From positions 1 to 64,000 of the forward strand of contig CBFIBR010000005.1 of the NCBI GenBank assembly GCA_965660935.1: 64,000 bases of DNA, read 5' to 3'. Position 1 is the first letter of the stretch. The number at the start of each line of letters is the position of its first letter. Shown here piece after piece: positions 53,413-61,511 of the stretch. The position numbers were made by a program, and so were the translations under genes. Origin of the DNA: UBA1172 sp002457135 (lineage in GTDB: Bacteria; Pseudomonadota; Alphaproteobacteria; Puniceispirillales; UBA1172). The notes beneath the pieces were generated by a model. That model did not search any database, was not told where the DNA came from, and saw only the letters and a program-made list of their open reading frames with translations.

Positions 53413-54156
53413 TTATCCGGCCAGCTGCGCCATGATCTCATCGGGAATATCAAAATTGGAGGCCACGCTCTGAACATCATCGAGATCATCAAGAGCATCC
53501 AGCAGTTTGAGCAATGTCTGGGCCTGATCCTCATTCACCGGGGTGGTGTTCTGGGGCTTCCAGGCGAGGCCAGCCTCCTCAGGCGTGCCGAAATCACCTT
53601 CGAGGGCCTCACGAACAGCGTTGAAATCATCAGGGGCGGTGGTGATCTCATGGCCGTTTTCGTCACTCTCGACATTATCGGCACCGGCTTCCAGTGCAGC
53701 CTCAAAAACCGTGTCAGCATCACCGGCCGAGGCGGGGTAGAGTATCTGGCCAACACGATCAAACATGAAATTGACGCTGCCGGTTTCGCCCAGATTACCG
53801 CCAAATTTGTTAAAGGTAGCGCGGACTTCGGATGCTGTCCGGTTGCGATTGTCGGTGAGCGCTTCGACGATCAGGGCAACACCGCCGGGGCCATACCCCT
53901 CATACCGCATTTCATCATAGCTATCGCCATCACCGCCTTCGGCTTTCTTCAGGACACGGTCGATATTGTCCTTGGGCATGTTGGCACCGCGGGCAGCCGC
54001 CAGCGCGGTTCGCAGCCTCGGGTTGGCGTCAGGGTCAGTCCCGCCCCGTGCCGCCACCGCCAGTTCCTTGATCAGGCGCGTGAAAACCTTGGCCCTTTTC
54101 TTGTCCTGAGCCCCTTTGCGATGCATGATATTCTTGAATTTGGAATGACCTGCCAT
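53413..54156 (-). CDS. yebC: YebC/PmpR family protein
   Basis: Highly conserved three-domain protein, 247 residues, starting AGHSKFKNIMHRKGAQDKKRAKVF, the family signature. Also seen: GGTDPDANPRLRTALAAARGANMPKDNIDRVLKKAEGG and YEGYGPGGVALIVEALTDNRNRT. Once described as a transcription regulator, the family is now also linked to translation, including relief of ribosome stalling at proline runs. It lies directly upstream of ruvC on the same strand, the usual yebC-ruvCAB arrangement. Confidence 0.97.
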   Translation of the reverse strand: MAGHSKFKNIMHRKGAQDKKRAKVFTRLIKELAVAARGGTDPDANPRLRTALAAARGANMPKDNIDRVLKKAEGGDGDSYDEMRYEGYGPGGVALIVEALTDNRNRTASEVRATFNKFGGNLGETGSVNFMFDRVGQILYPASAGDADTVFEAALEAGADNVESDENGHEITTAPDDFNAVREALEGDFGTPEEAGLAWKPQNTTPVNEDQAQTLLKLLDALDDLDDVQSVASNFDIPDEIMAQLAG

Positions 54157-54230
54157 GATGCGTTCCAGCCTGCTTCTTAATCATTACCATATTTAGCAGA
54201 AAATCAGCCTCAATAACAACTGATTGTGTT

Positions 54231-55037
54231 TCAGGACGCGGTTTCTTCGAGCAAGCCACCCTTGCGGAATGGCGTTATGGATCGGGCCAGACCGGTTTGA
54301 TCATCGGTTTCGATGAAAACCCCCGCCATGGTGACCTCACCCCTGGCGACTTCAAGCCTGCCGCCGCCCTGGCCTGTGAACCGGCCCAGTGCCGCCTCAG
54401 GGTCCATGCCGATCACCGAATGATAGCACCCGCACATCCCGGCATCGGTCTGGAACGCTGTCCCGCCCGGCATGATACGGTGATCAGCGGTGGGGACATG
54501 GGTATGGGTTCCGACCACAAGCGAGGCCTGACCATCGGCGGCAAGGCCAATGGCGGTTTTTTCGGATGTTGCCTCACCATGAACGTCGATGACAAAGGCA
54601 TCAGCGTCACGCACCAGCCGCGTTTCATTCAGGATTTCAGCCAGTGCCGGGAAGACAGGCGGGTTTTCCGCCATGAAAAGATTGGTCATGATATTGGCCA
54701 CCGCGAGGCGCTTGCCATCATCATTGGTGACGATAACAACGCCTTTCCCCGGGGTGTTTTCGACCATGTTATAGGGGCGCAGCAGACGGTTTTCACGGTC
54801 GATATAGGCAAAAATCTCCCGCTTGTCCCAGACATGATTGCCAGTGGTCAGCACATCGGCACCGGCACCGAGAAATTCATCAGCAATATCAGGCGTGACC
54901 CCGAACCCGCCCGCCGAGTTTTCAACATTGACGATGATGAAATCAAGCTGCATCCCATCCCGCAGCCCGGCAAGGTTAGAAAGCACCGCCTGACGCGCCC
55001 AGCGCCCCACAACATCACCCAGAAACAGAATTCGCAT
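54231..55037 (-). CDS. YmdB-type metallophosphoesterase (TIGR00282 family)
   Basis: 268-residue cytoplasmic phosphoesterase of the YmdB family, whose Bacillus member hydrolyses 2',3'-cyclic nucleotides and influences RNA levels and development. Start ATG 55037 with GTGAGGT upstream. Metal ligands follow the family pattern: LFLGDVVGR (Asp), VNVENSAGG (Glu, Asn), TTGNHVWD (Asn, His), DVHGEATSEK (His) and VVGTHTHVPTAD (two His). A GMCG segment near the end is also family-typical. It follows fau by 25 bp on the same strand and precedes yebC. Confidence 0.93.
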   Translation of the reverse strand: MRILFLGDVVGRWARQAVLSNLAGLRDGMQLDFIIVNVENSAGGFGVTPDIADEFLGAGADVLTTGNHVWDKREIFAYIDRENRLLRPYNMVENTPGKGVVIVTNDDGKRLAVANIMTNLFMAENPPVFPALAEILNETRLVRDADAFVIDVHGEATSEKTAIGLAADGQASLVVGTHTHVPTADHRIMPGGTAFQTDAGMCGCYHSVIGMDPEAALGRFTGQGGGRLEVARGEVTMAGVFIETDDQTGLARSITPFRKGGLLEETAS

Positions 55038-55062
55038 CAATTACCTCACAAAAAGTCGCATC

Positions 55063-55731
55063 TCAGGTGGCGGGGTCAGGCAGGATCAGGCCCGATGGGG
55101 TCAGGCCCGATGGAGTTAGACCCGATGGAGTTAGAATAGCATCAAGGCTGGCATCATGGTCACCGACAGGCACAGCATCAACCTGTTGTTCGGCATAGGC
55201 AATCCCGACCGCCCTGACCAGGGGTTTTTCAGGCCTGATCGCCGCCAGGGTCCGGTCATAGAAGCCGCCGCCATAACCAAGGCGATAGCCAAGCCGATCA
55301 AAGGCCAGCATCGGCACCAGCAGGACATCAGGCACGCATAGGGGGGCTGTGGATGGCGGCTCTGACGTGCCGTACAGCCCTTCGATCAGGGCATCGCCCT
55401 CCTGCCAGTGATGAAACACCAGCGGCTGGCCGGGTTGCGGTGTTGCCGGCAGCGCCGTTCGCATCCCCCTGGCAACGAGGGCCGCCATCAATGGCAGGGG
55501 CGTGAGTTCGGACCGGATCGGCCAATACCCCGCGATAATGGCATCAGCGGTTACAGGGAGGCGTTCGATGAGGGCCTGGGCATGCCCGGCCAGGGTTTCA
55601 GCAGCATCGGGGCTGGCATCACGCGCAGCGGCGCGGATACGGCCCTGATCCTTGCGGAGAGCGGCCTTGGCAGCATCCAGCTCATCCTGACCGGAGGATG
55701 ACTGCCGGGTTGTTGATGATTGTTCGGTCAT
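55063..55731 (-). CDS. fau: 5-formyltetrahydrofolate cyclo-ligase
   Basis: Converts 5-formyl-THF to 5,10-methenyl-THF with ATP. 222 residues from the ATG at 55731, which has AGGTGA upstream; longer readings would run into the 6S RNA. Family blocks are AGYWPIRSELTPLPLM, PDVLLVPMLAFDRLGYRLGYGGGFYDRTL and the C-terminal GIAYAEQQVDAVPVGDHDASLDAILT. The extreme C-terminus is extended by a Leu-Thr-Pro-Ser-Gly repeat from three 15-bp units. Encoded directly downstream of the 6S RNA, as in many proteobacteria. Confidence 0.96.
   Translation of the reverse strand: MTEQSSTTRQSSSGQDELDAAKAALRKDQGRIRAAARDASPDAAETLAGHAQALIERLPVTADAIIAGYWPIRSELTPLPLMAALVARGMRTALPATPQPGQPLVFHHWQEGDALIEGLYGTSEPPSTAPLCVPDVLLVPMLAFDRLGYRLGYGGGFYDRTLAAIRPEKPLVRAVGIAYAEQQVDAVPVGDHDASLDAILTPSGLTPSGLTPSGLILPDPAT
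55086..55130 (-). repeat. 15-bp in-frame tandem repeat at the 3' end of fau (3 copies)
   Basis: Units at 55086, 55101 and 55116 (TCAGGCCCGATGGGG type on the + strand) encode Leu-Thr-Pro-Ser-Gly repeats after the conserved C-terminus of the cyclo-ligase. Confidence 0.9.
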
Positions 55732-55756
55732 GCTCACCTGCCAGAACGGACGGGGG

Positions 55757-55920
55757 AAAAACGTGCAGCCAGAATGCCGCTGGCGAAAGACTATCCTCTG
55801 CGGCCTGCTTAAGCAGGTGGGCATCACATAACCGGACCAGGGCCCGGTCAGCGGCGACTCCCTATAGGTGTCTTATGGCCCCAGGGATACGAATGCCTGG
55901 CGAGCATCCCAGCTGCAACC
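55757..55920 (-). ncRNA. ssrS: 6S RNA (ssrS)
   Basis: Position between zapA and fau is the classical location of 6S RNA, which binds sigma-70 RNA polymerase. On the minus strand the 5' segment (complement of 55901-55916) pairs with the 3' segment (complement of 55765-55780) over 16 consecutive Watson-Crick or G-U pairs. Between them lie CCCTGGGG and GGGCCCTGG segments and an internal CCTGCTTAAGCAGG hairpin, compatible with a long rod with a central bubble. A T-rich GTTTTT follows the 3' arm. Ends are approximate; no covariance search was possible. Confidence 0.82.
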
Positions 55921-55931
55921 CTGACATAGGC

Positions 55932-56297
55932 TCATGCCCCGCCGGATGCAAGCTTTTCAAGTCTTAAGGTCAGGTTTTGTATGCGTTCAGCCAGTTTGGC
56001 TTTCTGGCCATCATCATCACCATCACCATCAGCATCAGGGGCTTCCGATGCAGTGCTATCCCCTGCTGTATTCCCTGATGGGGCTGATTTTTCCAGCTCG
56101 GACAGGCTGTCGGCGATGATCAGCGCCGCCATGACCAGCAGGCGGGATTCGCCGATCGGCCCTGTTGAGACTGAAATCTTGCGGGCAATTTCATCAATGC
56201 GATTGCCGAGGGCCATGACCTTGGCCTCCTCCCCCGGCTGGCATGCCATGGGGTAATCCTTGCCGTTGATGCTGACGGTGACGCGGGCTTCGCTCAT
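55932..56297 (-). CDS. zapA: ZapA, Z-ring associated protein
   Basis: Small cytoplasmic protein that bundles FtsZ filaments. 121 residues. The N-terminal ZapA fold has VTVSINGKDYPMACQPGEEAKVMALGNRIDEIARKI and LLVMAALIIADSLSELE; the C-terminal coiled coil is QKAKLAERIQNLTLRLEKLA. An acidic Asp/Gly stretch (about 88-96) sits between them. It overlaps the upstream small coiled-coil gene by 4 bp and precedes the 6S RNA. Confidence 0.94.
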   Translation of the reverse strand: MSEARVTVSINGKDYPMACQPGEEAKVMALGNRIDEIARKISVSTGPIGESRLLVMAALIIADSLSELEKSAPSGNTAGDSTASEAPDADGDGDDDGQKAKLAERIQNLTLRLEKLASGGA

Positions 56298-56509
56298 GCT
56301 TCATCCTCGCTGCTATCGGCACTGTTGTTTTCAATCAGGCTGATGGCTTCGGCGATCATGCCGCGAATGGCGGTGATTTCCTCATCCCTTGAGGTGTCAT
56401 TGGGGGATGCCTGATCAACAGATGAGAGGGCTGATCCCACACCGGATTGTTCCAGCCGGGTGATGACCGCTTCAAGTTTATCAAGTGCTTTTTCAAGCTG
56501 ATGATCCAT
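56294..56509 (-). CDS. Small coiled-coil protein upstream of zapA
   Basis: 71-residue acidic protein with an N-terminal heptad-rich helix (HQLEKALDKLEAVITRLEQ) and a second helix (EEITAIRGMIAEAISLIE) joined by a Ser/Asp linker. It overlaps zapA by 4 bp. Alphaproteobacteria often have a small coiled-coil protein here (DUF4164-like); a division-related role by association with ZapA is inference. The ATG at 56509 is the only reasonable start. Confidence 0.8.
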   Translation of the reverse strand: MDHQLEKALDKLEAVITRLEQSGVGSALSSVDQASPNDTSRDEEITAIRGMIAEAISLIENNSADSSEDEA

Positions 56510-56746
56510 GGCTATGGACCCAATCCATTCAGGGTTTCAACAAACCTCAAGAACAAAAACCCCGAATTCATTTGGCTTTAGCCTTAAGAGTTCTACCTTT
56601 ACAAGAATACAGAGATTCGCAGGCGGTCGTCAATGACCTTGGCTCATTACCCTGGTCAGCAGGTCTCTATCCCGGGGCAACGCCTTGACGGAATGGATAC
56701 CGATAGCGTAGATAATTTCAAACTGCCTTTTATGATGAGGTCTGCC
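56510..56746. promoter_or_regulatory. Divergent 237-bp region between the zapA operon and the aldolase gene
   Basis: No gene is supported here, although the aldolase frame stays open. Upstream half is AT-rich around 56540-56620 and must contain promoters for both directions; I see no convincing hexamer pair. The aldolase ribosome site (GAGG at 56737-56740) is at its right end. Confidence 0.4.
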
Positions 56747-57676
56747 ATGAAAATTACCCGCACGGTCCGCCGCATTCTTGACCAATACGAATCCGACAGC
56801 CCCGGGGTAAAGGCCAACCTGGCTCGGATCCTCATGCAAGGCAAACTGGGCGGTTCCGGCAAGCTGGTGATCCTGCCGGTGGACCAGGGTTTTGAGCATG
56901 GCCCGGCCCGCAGTTTCGCCCCGAACCCTGCCGCCTATGACCCGCATTATCATTACCAGCTTGCGATTGATGCCGGGCTGTCCGCCTACGCTGCCCCGCT
57001 CGGCATGCTGGAGGCCGGGGCCGATACGTTCGCGGGCCAGATCCCGACCATATTAAAGGTCAATTCATCAAATTCACTGGCCCAGCAGGGATCAGCGCCT
57101 ACCCAGGCCATCACCGGGTCGGTTTCAGAGGCGCTTCGGCTCGGGTGCAGTGCCATCGGGTATACCATCTACCCCGGCTCGGACGCTGCCTTCGGGATGA
57201 TGACCGAATTTCAGGAAATGGCCGCCGAGGCCAAGGCACTGGGGCTGGCCGTGGTGCTGTGGTCCTATCCGCGTGGCGGCACGCTTACCAAGGAAGGTGA
57301 GACAGCCTATGATATCTCTGCCTATGCAGCGCATATGGCGGCCCTGCTTGGAGCGCATATCATCAAGGTGAAGCCGCCGGGTGAAGCGCTGGAAAACAAG
57401 GACGCGAAAAAGGTCTATGAGGAAAAGGGCATTCCTTCGGCCACGCTTGCGGAACGGGTCAGGCATATTGTGCAATCGTCCTTTAACGGTCGCCGGATTG
57501 TGGTTTTCTCAGGCGGTGCAGCCAAGGGGACTGATGGTCTGCTCAACGAAATCCGCGCCCTGCGTGATGGCGGTGCCTCGGGTTCGATTATCGGCCGCAA
57601 CACGTTCCAGCGCCCACGCGAGGATGCCTTGCAACTGCTGAACGCCATCATCGATATCTACAAGGGCCGTTCCTAG
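56747..57676 (+). CDS. Class I fructose-bisphosphate aldolase (DhnA/FbaB type)
   Basis: Schiff-base aldolase of the archaeal/DhnA type, cleaving fructose-1,6-bisphosphate to DHAP and GAP. 309 residues from the ATG at 56747, with GAGG upstream; a longer frame from 56633 lacks support. TIM-barrel blocks are LVILPVDQGFEHGPARSFAPNP, LKVNSSNSLAQQGSAPTQAITGSVSEALRLG, YTIYPGS and AHIIKVKPPGEALENKDAKK, which contains the candidate Schiff-base lysine in IKVKPP. RIVVFSGGAAKG and GGASGSIIGRNTFQRP follow as the phosphate site. Transcribed toward efp. Confidence 0.93.
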   Translation: MKITRTVRRILDQYESDSPGVKANLARILMQGKLGGSGKLVILPVDQGFEHGPARSFAPNPAAYDPHYHYQLAIDAGLSAYAAPLGMLEAGADTFAGQIPTILKVNSSNSLAQQGSAPTQAITGSVSEALRLGCSAIGYTIYPGSDAAFGMMTEFQEMAAEAKALGLAVVLWSYPRGGTLTKEGETAYDISAYAAHMAALLGAHIIKVKPPGEALENKDAKKVYEEKGIPSATLAERVRHIVQSSFNGRRIVVFSGGAAKGTDGLLNEIRALRDGGASGSIIGRNTFQRPREDALQLLNAIIDIYKGRS

Positions 57677-57731
57677 GCCTGTTAATCTGGCCCTCCTTTC
57701 TTAATGCCTCTTCTAACTGCGGGAATACGAC

Positions 57732-58298
57732 ATGAAACTCAACGGCAATGCCATTCGTCCCGGCAATGTGATCAACCACAACAACCGGCTGTGGGTTGCG
57801 GTCAAGCTGCAACACGTCAAACCCGGAAAAGGCGGTGCCTTTGCCCAGGTCGAGCTGCGTGATATCCGTGACGGCACCAAGCTGAACGAACGCTTCCGGT
57901 CATCGGAAACCGTAGAGCGCGTCATCCTGACCGAAAGCCAGTCCACCTTTCTCTATGCCGAGGACGATAACCTGATCTTTATGGATACCGAGAGTTTTGA
58001 GCAGGTCGCCGTGCCATCAGCCATGGTCGGGGACCAGACATCGTTTCTGCAGGATGGCATGCAGGTCACCGTCAACAGCTATGAAGGCGAGCCGATTTCA
58101 ATAGAGCTGCCCACCACCGTGGTGGTTGAGGTTCTGGAGGCGGATGCCGTGGTCAAGGGGCAGACAGCCTCTTCCAGCTACAAGCCCGCGGTTGTCACCG
58201 GCGGCATCAAGGTGATGGTCCCGCCCTTTATCGAAGCCGGAACCCGCATCGTGGTCAAGCCTGAAGACGCGTCCTATGTAGAACGCGCTAAGGACTGA
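57732..58298 (+). CDS. efp: EF-P, translation elongation factor P
   Basis: Binds ribosomes stalled at polyproline and stimulates peptide bond formation. 188 residues, three beta-barrel domains. The tip loop KPGKGGAF has the functional lysine (K33), which in bacteria with EpmA/EpmB is beta-lysylated; those genes are not in this window. C-terminal NSYEGEPISIELPTTVVVEV and GTRIVVKPEDASYVERA are family blocks. It is 3 bp upstream of suhB, a common alphaproteobacterial pairing. Confidence 0.97.
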   Translation: MKLNGNAIRPGNVINHNNRLWVAVKLQHVKPGKGGAFAQVELRDIRDGTKLNERFRSSETVERVILTESQSTFLYAEDDNLIFMDTESFEQVAVPSAMVGDQTSFLQDGMQVTVNSYEGEPISIELPTTVVVEVLEADAVVKGQTASSSYKPAVVTGGIKVMVPPFIEAGTRIVVKPEDASYVERAKD

Positions 58299-58301
58299 GA
58301 A

Positions 58302-59123
58302 ATGGGCCAATCCGCACTGATTAACGTCATTTTCAAGGCTGCCGAGAAGTCCGCCCGAGGGCTGATCCGTGACTTTGGTGAAGTTGAAAACCTCCAGATC
58401 ACCCGCAAGGGTGTTGCCGATTTTGTATCGAACGCCGATATGGATGCCGAAAAGGCCATCACGCGGGAATTGTCACGCGCCCGGCCCGGCTGGGGGTTCA
58501 TCATGGAAGAAGGCGGGGTGGTTGCCCCTGAGGAAGAAGACGGCCCGTCATGGATCATCGACCCGCTGGACGGCACCACCAATTTCATCCACGGCATCCC
58601 GCATTTCGCGATTTCCATCGCCGCCATTGATAAACCCCTCGCCAAGGGGGGCAAGATCATTGCCGGCGGGATTTTTGATCCCATGCGCAATGAGTTTTTC
58701 TTTGCTGAACCAGGCAAGGGTGCGTTCCTCAATGACCGGAGGATCAGGGTTTCAGGACGGCGCAACATGGGTGAATGCCTGTTTGCAACCGGCCTGCCCT
58801 ATCTGGGCCGGGGCAGTGAAGATGATCATGCCATGGCGTTAAAGGAAACCGGTGCCGTCATGGCCCAGACCAGCGGTATTCGCCGCATGGGTGCGGCCGC
58901 GCTCGACCTCGCCTGGGTTGCGGCGGGGCGATTTGACGGGTTCTGGGAACACGGGCTGAATATCTGGGATATCGCCGCCGGTGTCCTGATTGTTCGGGAG
59001 GCAGGCGGCTTTGTTTCCGATTTTGCCGCCCGTGACAAGGCATTGCAGGGTGATATCGTTGCCGCCAACAGCAATTGCCATGGTGATCTGCTGAAATTGC
59101 TGCGCAAGGGCCGTGACAGCTGA
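58302..59123 (+). CDS. suhB: SuhB-type inositol monophosphatase family protein
   Basis: Mg2+-dependent phosphatase of the inositol monophosphatase superfamily; in E. coli SuhB also joins the rRNA antitermination complex. 273 residues. Metal sites: Glu in MEEGG (69-70), D87-P-L-D90-G-T-T in WIIDPLDGTTNF, and the late Asp in NIWDIAAG. The RGSEDDHAMALKETGAVMAQTSGIRRMGAAALDLAWVAAGRFDGFWE segment is family-typical. Translation of efp and suhB is probably coupled (3-bp gap). CysQ is a less likely alternative given sequence pattern and context. Confidence 0.94.
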   Translation: MGQSALINVIFKAAEKSARGLIRDFGEVENLQITRKGVADFVSNADMDAEKAITRELSRARPGWGFIMEEGGVVAPEEEDGPSWIIDPLDGTTNFIHGIPHFAISIAAIDKPLAKGGKIIAGGIFDPMRNEFFFAEPGKGAFLNDRRIRVSGRRNMGECLFATGLPYLGRGSEDDHAMALKETGAVMAQTSGIRRMGAAALDLAWVAAGRFDGFWEHGLNIWDIAAGVLIVREAGGFVSDFAARDKALQGDIVAANSNCHGDLLKLLRKGRDS

Positions 59124-59199
59124 TTTATTGACTGTGGTCGCTGATTTCCCTGTTAATCAATACGTTACTGACACTCCTGAAAGATGCATCACGAATTGA

Positions 59200-59227
59200 T
59201 TGGCAGATAGATACATATTTCTGCCAA
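59200..59227. promoter_or_regulatory. Inverted repeat upstream of the MotA/OmpA-like operon
   Basis: TTGGCAGA at 59200-59207 and TCTGCCAA at 59220-59227, 12-bp spacer, just upstream of TATATTAT (59236-59243), a candidate -10. A second, 6-bp repeat (CCTTAA 59244-59249, TTAAGG 59258-59263) overlaps the ribosome site TAAGGA. Operator and translational hairpin roles are inference. Confidence 0.45.
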
Positions 59228-59273
59228 AAAAGGTTTATATTATCCTTAAGGTTTCAATTAAGGACGATGAATC

Positions 59274-60287
59274 ATGACCAGCCCACGCCGACACCTGATC
59301 AGAATGATTGCGTTTATCGCCGTCATCGCCGCTGTGGCAGGCGCGCTCTATCAACCACTCAGCACGGCCTTTATGGGCAATGTGGTGATCAACAGCATCA
59401 TCCTGGCTGCGCTGTTTATCGGTATCGGCTTCAGCTTCCGTCAGACTCTGCGGCTCTTGCCTGAACATCACTGGATGGTTGCCGCCGCCCGTAACCCCGC
59501 CAATGTCGAACGCATGACCATGCCCTCGCTCCTGGGGACCGTGGCGGTGATGCTGAAAGACAATTCCAGTTCGGTTTCGGCACAGGGGCTGCGTTCGGTG
59601 CTGGACGGGATCGCCGTCAGGCTGGATGAAAGCCGGGAGATTTCACGCTACATGATCGGGCTTTTGGTGTTTCTCGGGCTGCTGGGGACATTCTGGGGGC
59701 TGCTGACAACGGTTCAGGCCGTTGGCGGTGTGGTTGGCGGGATTGATACATCCTCCACCGATGTCGATGCCATGATGAGCCAGCTGAAAGACGGGCTGGA
59801 TGCCCCGCTGGCCGGAATGGCAACAGCGTTTTCATCATCCCTCTTTGGGCTGGGCGGGTCACTGGTTCTCGGTTTCCTTGATCTCCAGCTTGGTCAGGCA
59901 TCAGGCCGGTTCTACACTGATGTCGAAGACTGGCTGAGCAAATCGGTTCGCTTCACTGATCCGGCCGGGGCGGGTTCTATTGAACTTGCGGGCGGGTTGT
60001 CTGAGGCAGCGGCTGATAAACTGCATGATCTGGCCCGCGCCCTGACCGCGGCCGAAGAAGAACGCAAGGACCTCAGCGAAAGCATCAGGGAGCTGACGAG
60101 CAGGCTCGGCCAGCTCACCGAAAGCCGCCAGCATAACGCCCTTCTGTCGGAAAATCTGGCCAACCTCGAAGCCGCCCTGACCAACATCGCCCGCGAGATG
60201 CACAAGGACAGGGCAGAGCTGAATACCACCATCAGCATGGAATTGCGGGCGCTGGCCAAGACCATTACCCGCCCCACGAAAGGCTGA
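59274..60287 (+). CDS. MotA/TolQ/ExbB-like membrane channel protein
   Basis: 337-residue inner-membrane protein. Two hydrophobic segments lie near the N-terminus (about 9-27 and 36-55). Two more are at about 124-146 (SRYMIGLLVFLGLLGTFWGLLTTV) and 182-203 (APLAGMATAFSSSLFGLGGSLVLGF), matching the MotA/TolQ-ExbB proton-channel signature LGLLGTFWGLL...GMATAFSSSLFGL. A long cytoplasmic helical tail (about 240-330) follows. The next gene, 3 bp away, encodes an OmpA-domain partner, so the pair forms a stator-like, peptidoglycan-anchored unit. It is not flagellar MotA by sequence, and no flagellar genes are nearby. Function unknown. Confidence 0.9.
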   Translation: MTSPRRHLIRMIAFIAVIAAVAGALYQPLSTAFMGNVVINSIILAALFIGIGFSFRQTLRLLPEHHWMVAAARNPANVERMTMPSLLGTVAVMLKDNSSSVSAQGLRSVLDGIAVRLDESREISRYMIGLLVFLGLLGTFWGLLTTVQAVGGVVGGIDTSSTDVDAMMSQLKDGLDAPLAGMATAFSSSLFGLGGSLVLGFLDLQLGQASGRFYTDVEDWLSKSVRFTDPAGAGSIELAGGLSEAAADKLHDLARALTAAEEERKDLSESIRELTSRLGQLTESRQHNALLSENLANLEAALTNIAREMHKDRAELNTTISMELRALAKTITRPTKG

Positions 60288-60290
60288 TCC

Positions 60291-61484
60291 ATGGCACTGG
60301 CTCGCCGAACCCGAGGCGCCGAAAGCTTTATCTGGCCCGGCTTTGTCGATGGCCTGGCCACGCTGTTGATGGTCATCATCTTTGTGCTGATGGTGTTTTT
60401 CCTGATCCAGATCAACCTGGCCCAGCGGGTTTCCGGGCAGGATGCAACCCTCAACCGCCTGCGCGGGGAGATCAGCGAGCTGGCCACCCTGCTCAATATC
60501 GAACGCCAGAAATCAGGTGAACTGGCGGCATCCAATCAACAACTGGCGCTGTCGCTTGAGGCCTCCGATGTTGAAATTGCCGGGCTGACGCAACAGATCA
60601 CCGCGCTGGAAGCCAGCCTGGGCAGCGCCACCGGCAATATCACCGAACTTGAAAGCGCACTGGCCGCCGCCACTGCCCGCGCCGATCAGGCAGAGGCTGA
60701 AAGCCGCCTCAGGCTGGATGAAATCACCCGGGGCAGGGAGACGATCAGCACGCTGGAAGCCCGGATCACCAGCATCACGGAAAACCAGCAGAATCTTGAG
60801 GCCGAGATCAGCGAGCGGGATGCAGCCCTGGCCAGAAATATTGAGACCATCAACGCCAGCCGCCAGGAAATCCTGATCCTGACCCAGTCGGTCAATGCCC
60901 TGAAACAGAAGCTGGGGCAGTTGCAGGCCCTGCTCGATGAAAAGGAAAGCGAGGCCCGCGAAGCCAAGGAAGCCTCGGTCAACCTCTCACGCCGCCTTAA
61001 TGATGCGCTCAGCAGCAAGGTGGCGGAGTTGCAACGGTTCCGGTCCGAGTTTTTTGGCCAGTTGAGGGATATCCTCAAAGACAGGACCGATATTCGTATC
61101 GTTGGTGACCGTTTTGTTTTCCAGTCCGAGGTGCTGTTTGCCCTCGGGTCGGCGGATATCGGCCCTGAAGGTGAGCGCAAACTGATGGGGCTTAGCTCCG
61201 CCCTGCGGGATATTTCAGATACCATTCCAACCGATATCGACTGGGTTTTGCAGGTTTCGGGTCATACCGACAACCTGCCCATCAACACCCCGCGGTTCCG
61301 CGATAACTGGGATCTTTCAACGGAAAGGGCGATTTCGGTTGTGCGCTATCTTGTGCTTTCCGGCATAGACCCCAACCGGCTGTCGGCAACAGGTTTTGGT
61401 CAATTTCAGCCTATTGATACAGGCACGGAGCCAGAGGCCCTGGCCCGCAACAGGCGTATCGAATTCAAGATTACCCGCCGCTGA
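60291..61484 (+). CDS. OmpA-domain membrane protein, MotB-like partner
   Basis: 397-residue bitopic protein. A short cytoplasmic N-terminus precedes one transmembrane helix (about 19-42, FVDGLATLLMVIIFVLMVFFLIQI); its FVDGLATL start resembles MotB/ExbD helices and contains an Asp that could carry protons. A long periplasmic coiled coil covers about 50-240, and a C-terminal OmpA-like peptidoglycan-binding domain about 262-397 (VLFALGSADIGPEGERKL, QVSGHTDNLPI, WDLSTERAISVVRYLVLSGI, GFGQFQP). It pairs with the upstream MotA-like protein. The protein probably senses or loads the cell wall; target unknown. Confidence 0.9.
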   Translation: MALARRTRGAESFIWPGFVDGLATLLMVIIFVLMVFFLIQINLAQRVSGQDATLNRLRGEISELATLLNIERQKSGELAASNQQLALSLEASDVEIAGLTQQITALEASLGSATGNITELESALAAATARADQAEAESRLRLDEITRGRETISTLEARITSITENQQNLEAEISERDAALARNIETINASRQEILILTQSVNALKQKLGQLQALLDEKESEAREAKEASVNLSRRLNDALSSKVAELQRFRSEFFGQLRDILKDRTDIRIVGDRFVFQSEVLFALGSADIGPEGERKLMGLSSALRDISDTIPTDIDWVLQVSGHTDNLPINTPRFRDNWDLSTERAISVVRYLVLSGIDPNRLSATGFGQFQPIDTGTEPEALARNRRIEFKITRR

Positions 61485-61511
61485 TGATCACCGCTCGGAA
61501 CAAGAGAAGTG

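Noticed and set aside
56633..56746. N-terminal extension of the class I aldolase
   Set aside because: The extension has no homology feel and no ribosome site, whereas the ATG at 56747 has GAGG at good spacing and gives the usual protein start.
59274..61484. Zorya-type phage defence (ZorA/ZorB are MotA- and OmpA-like)
   Set aside because: No helicase or nuclease partner (ZorC, ZorD or ZorE) follows; the next genes are a lipoprotein and an ABC exporter, and composition is host-like.
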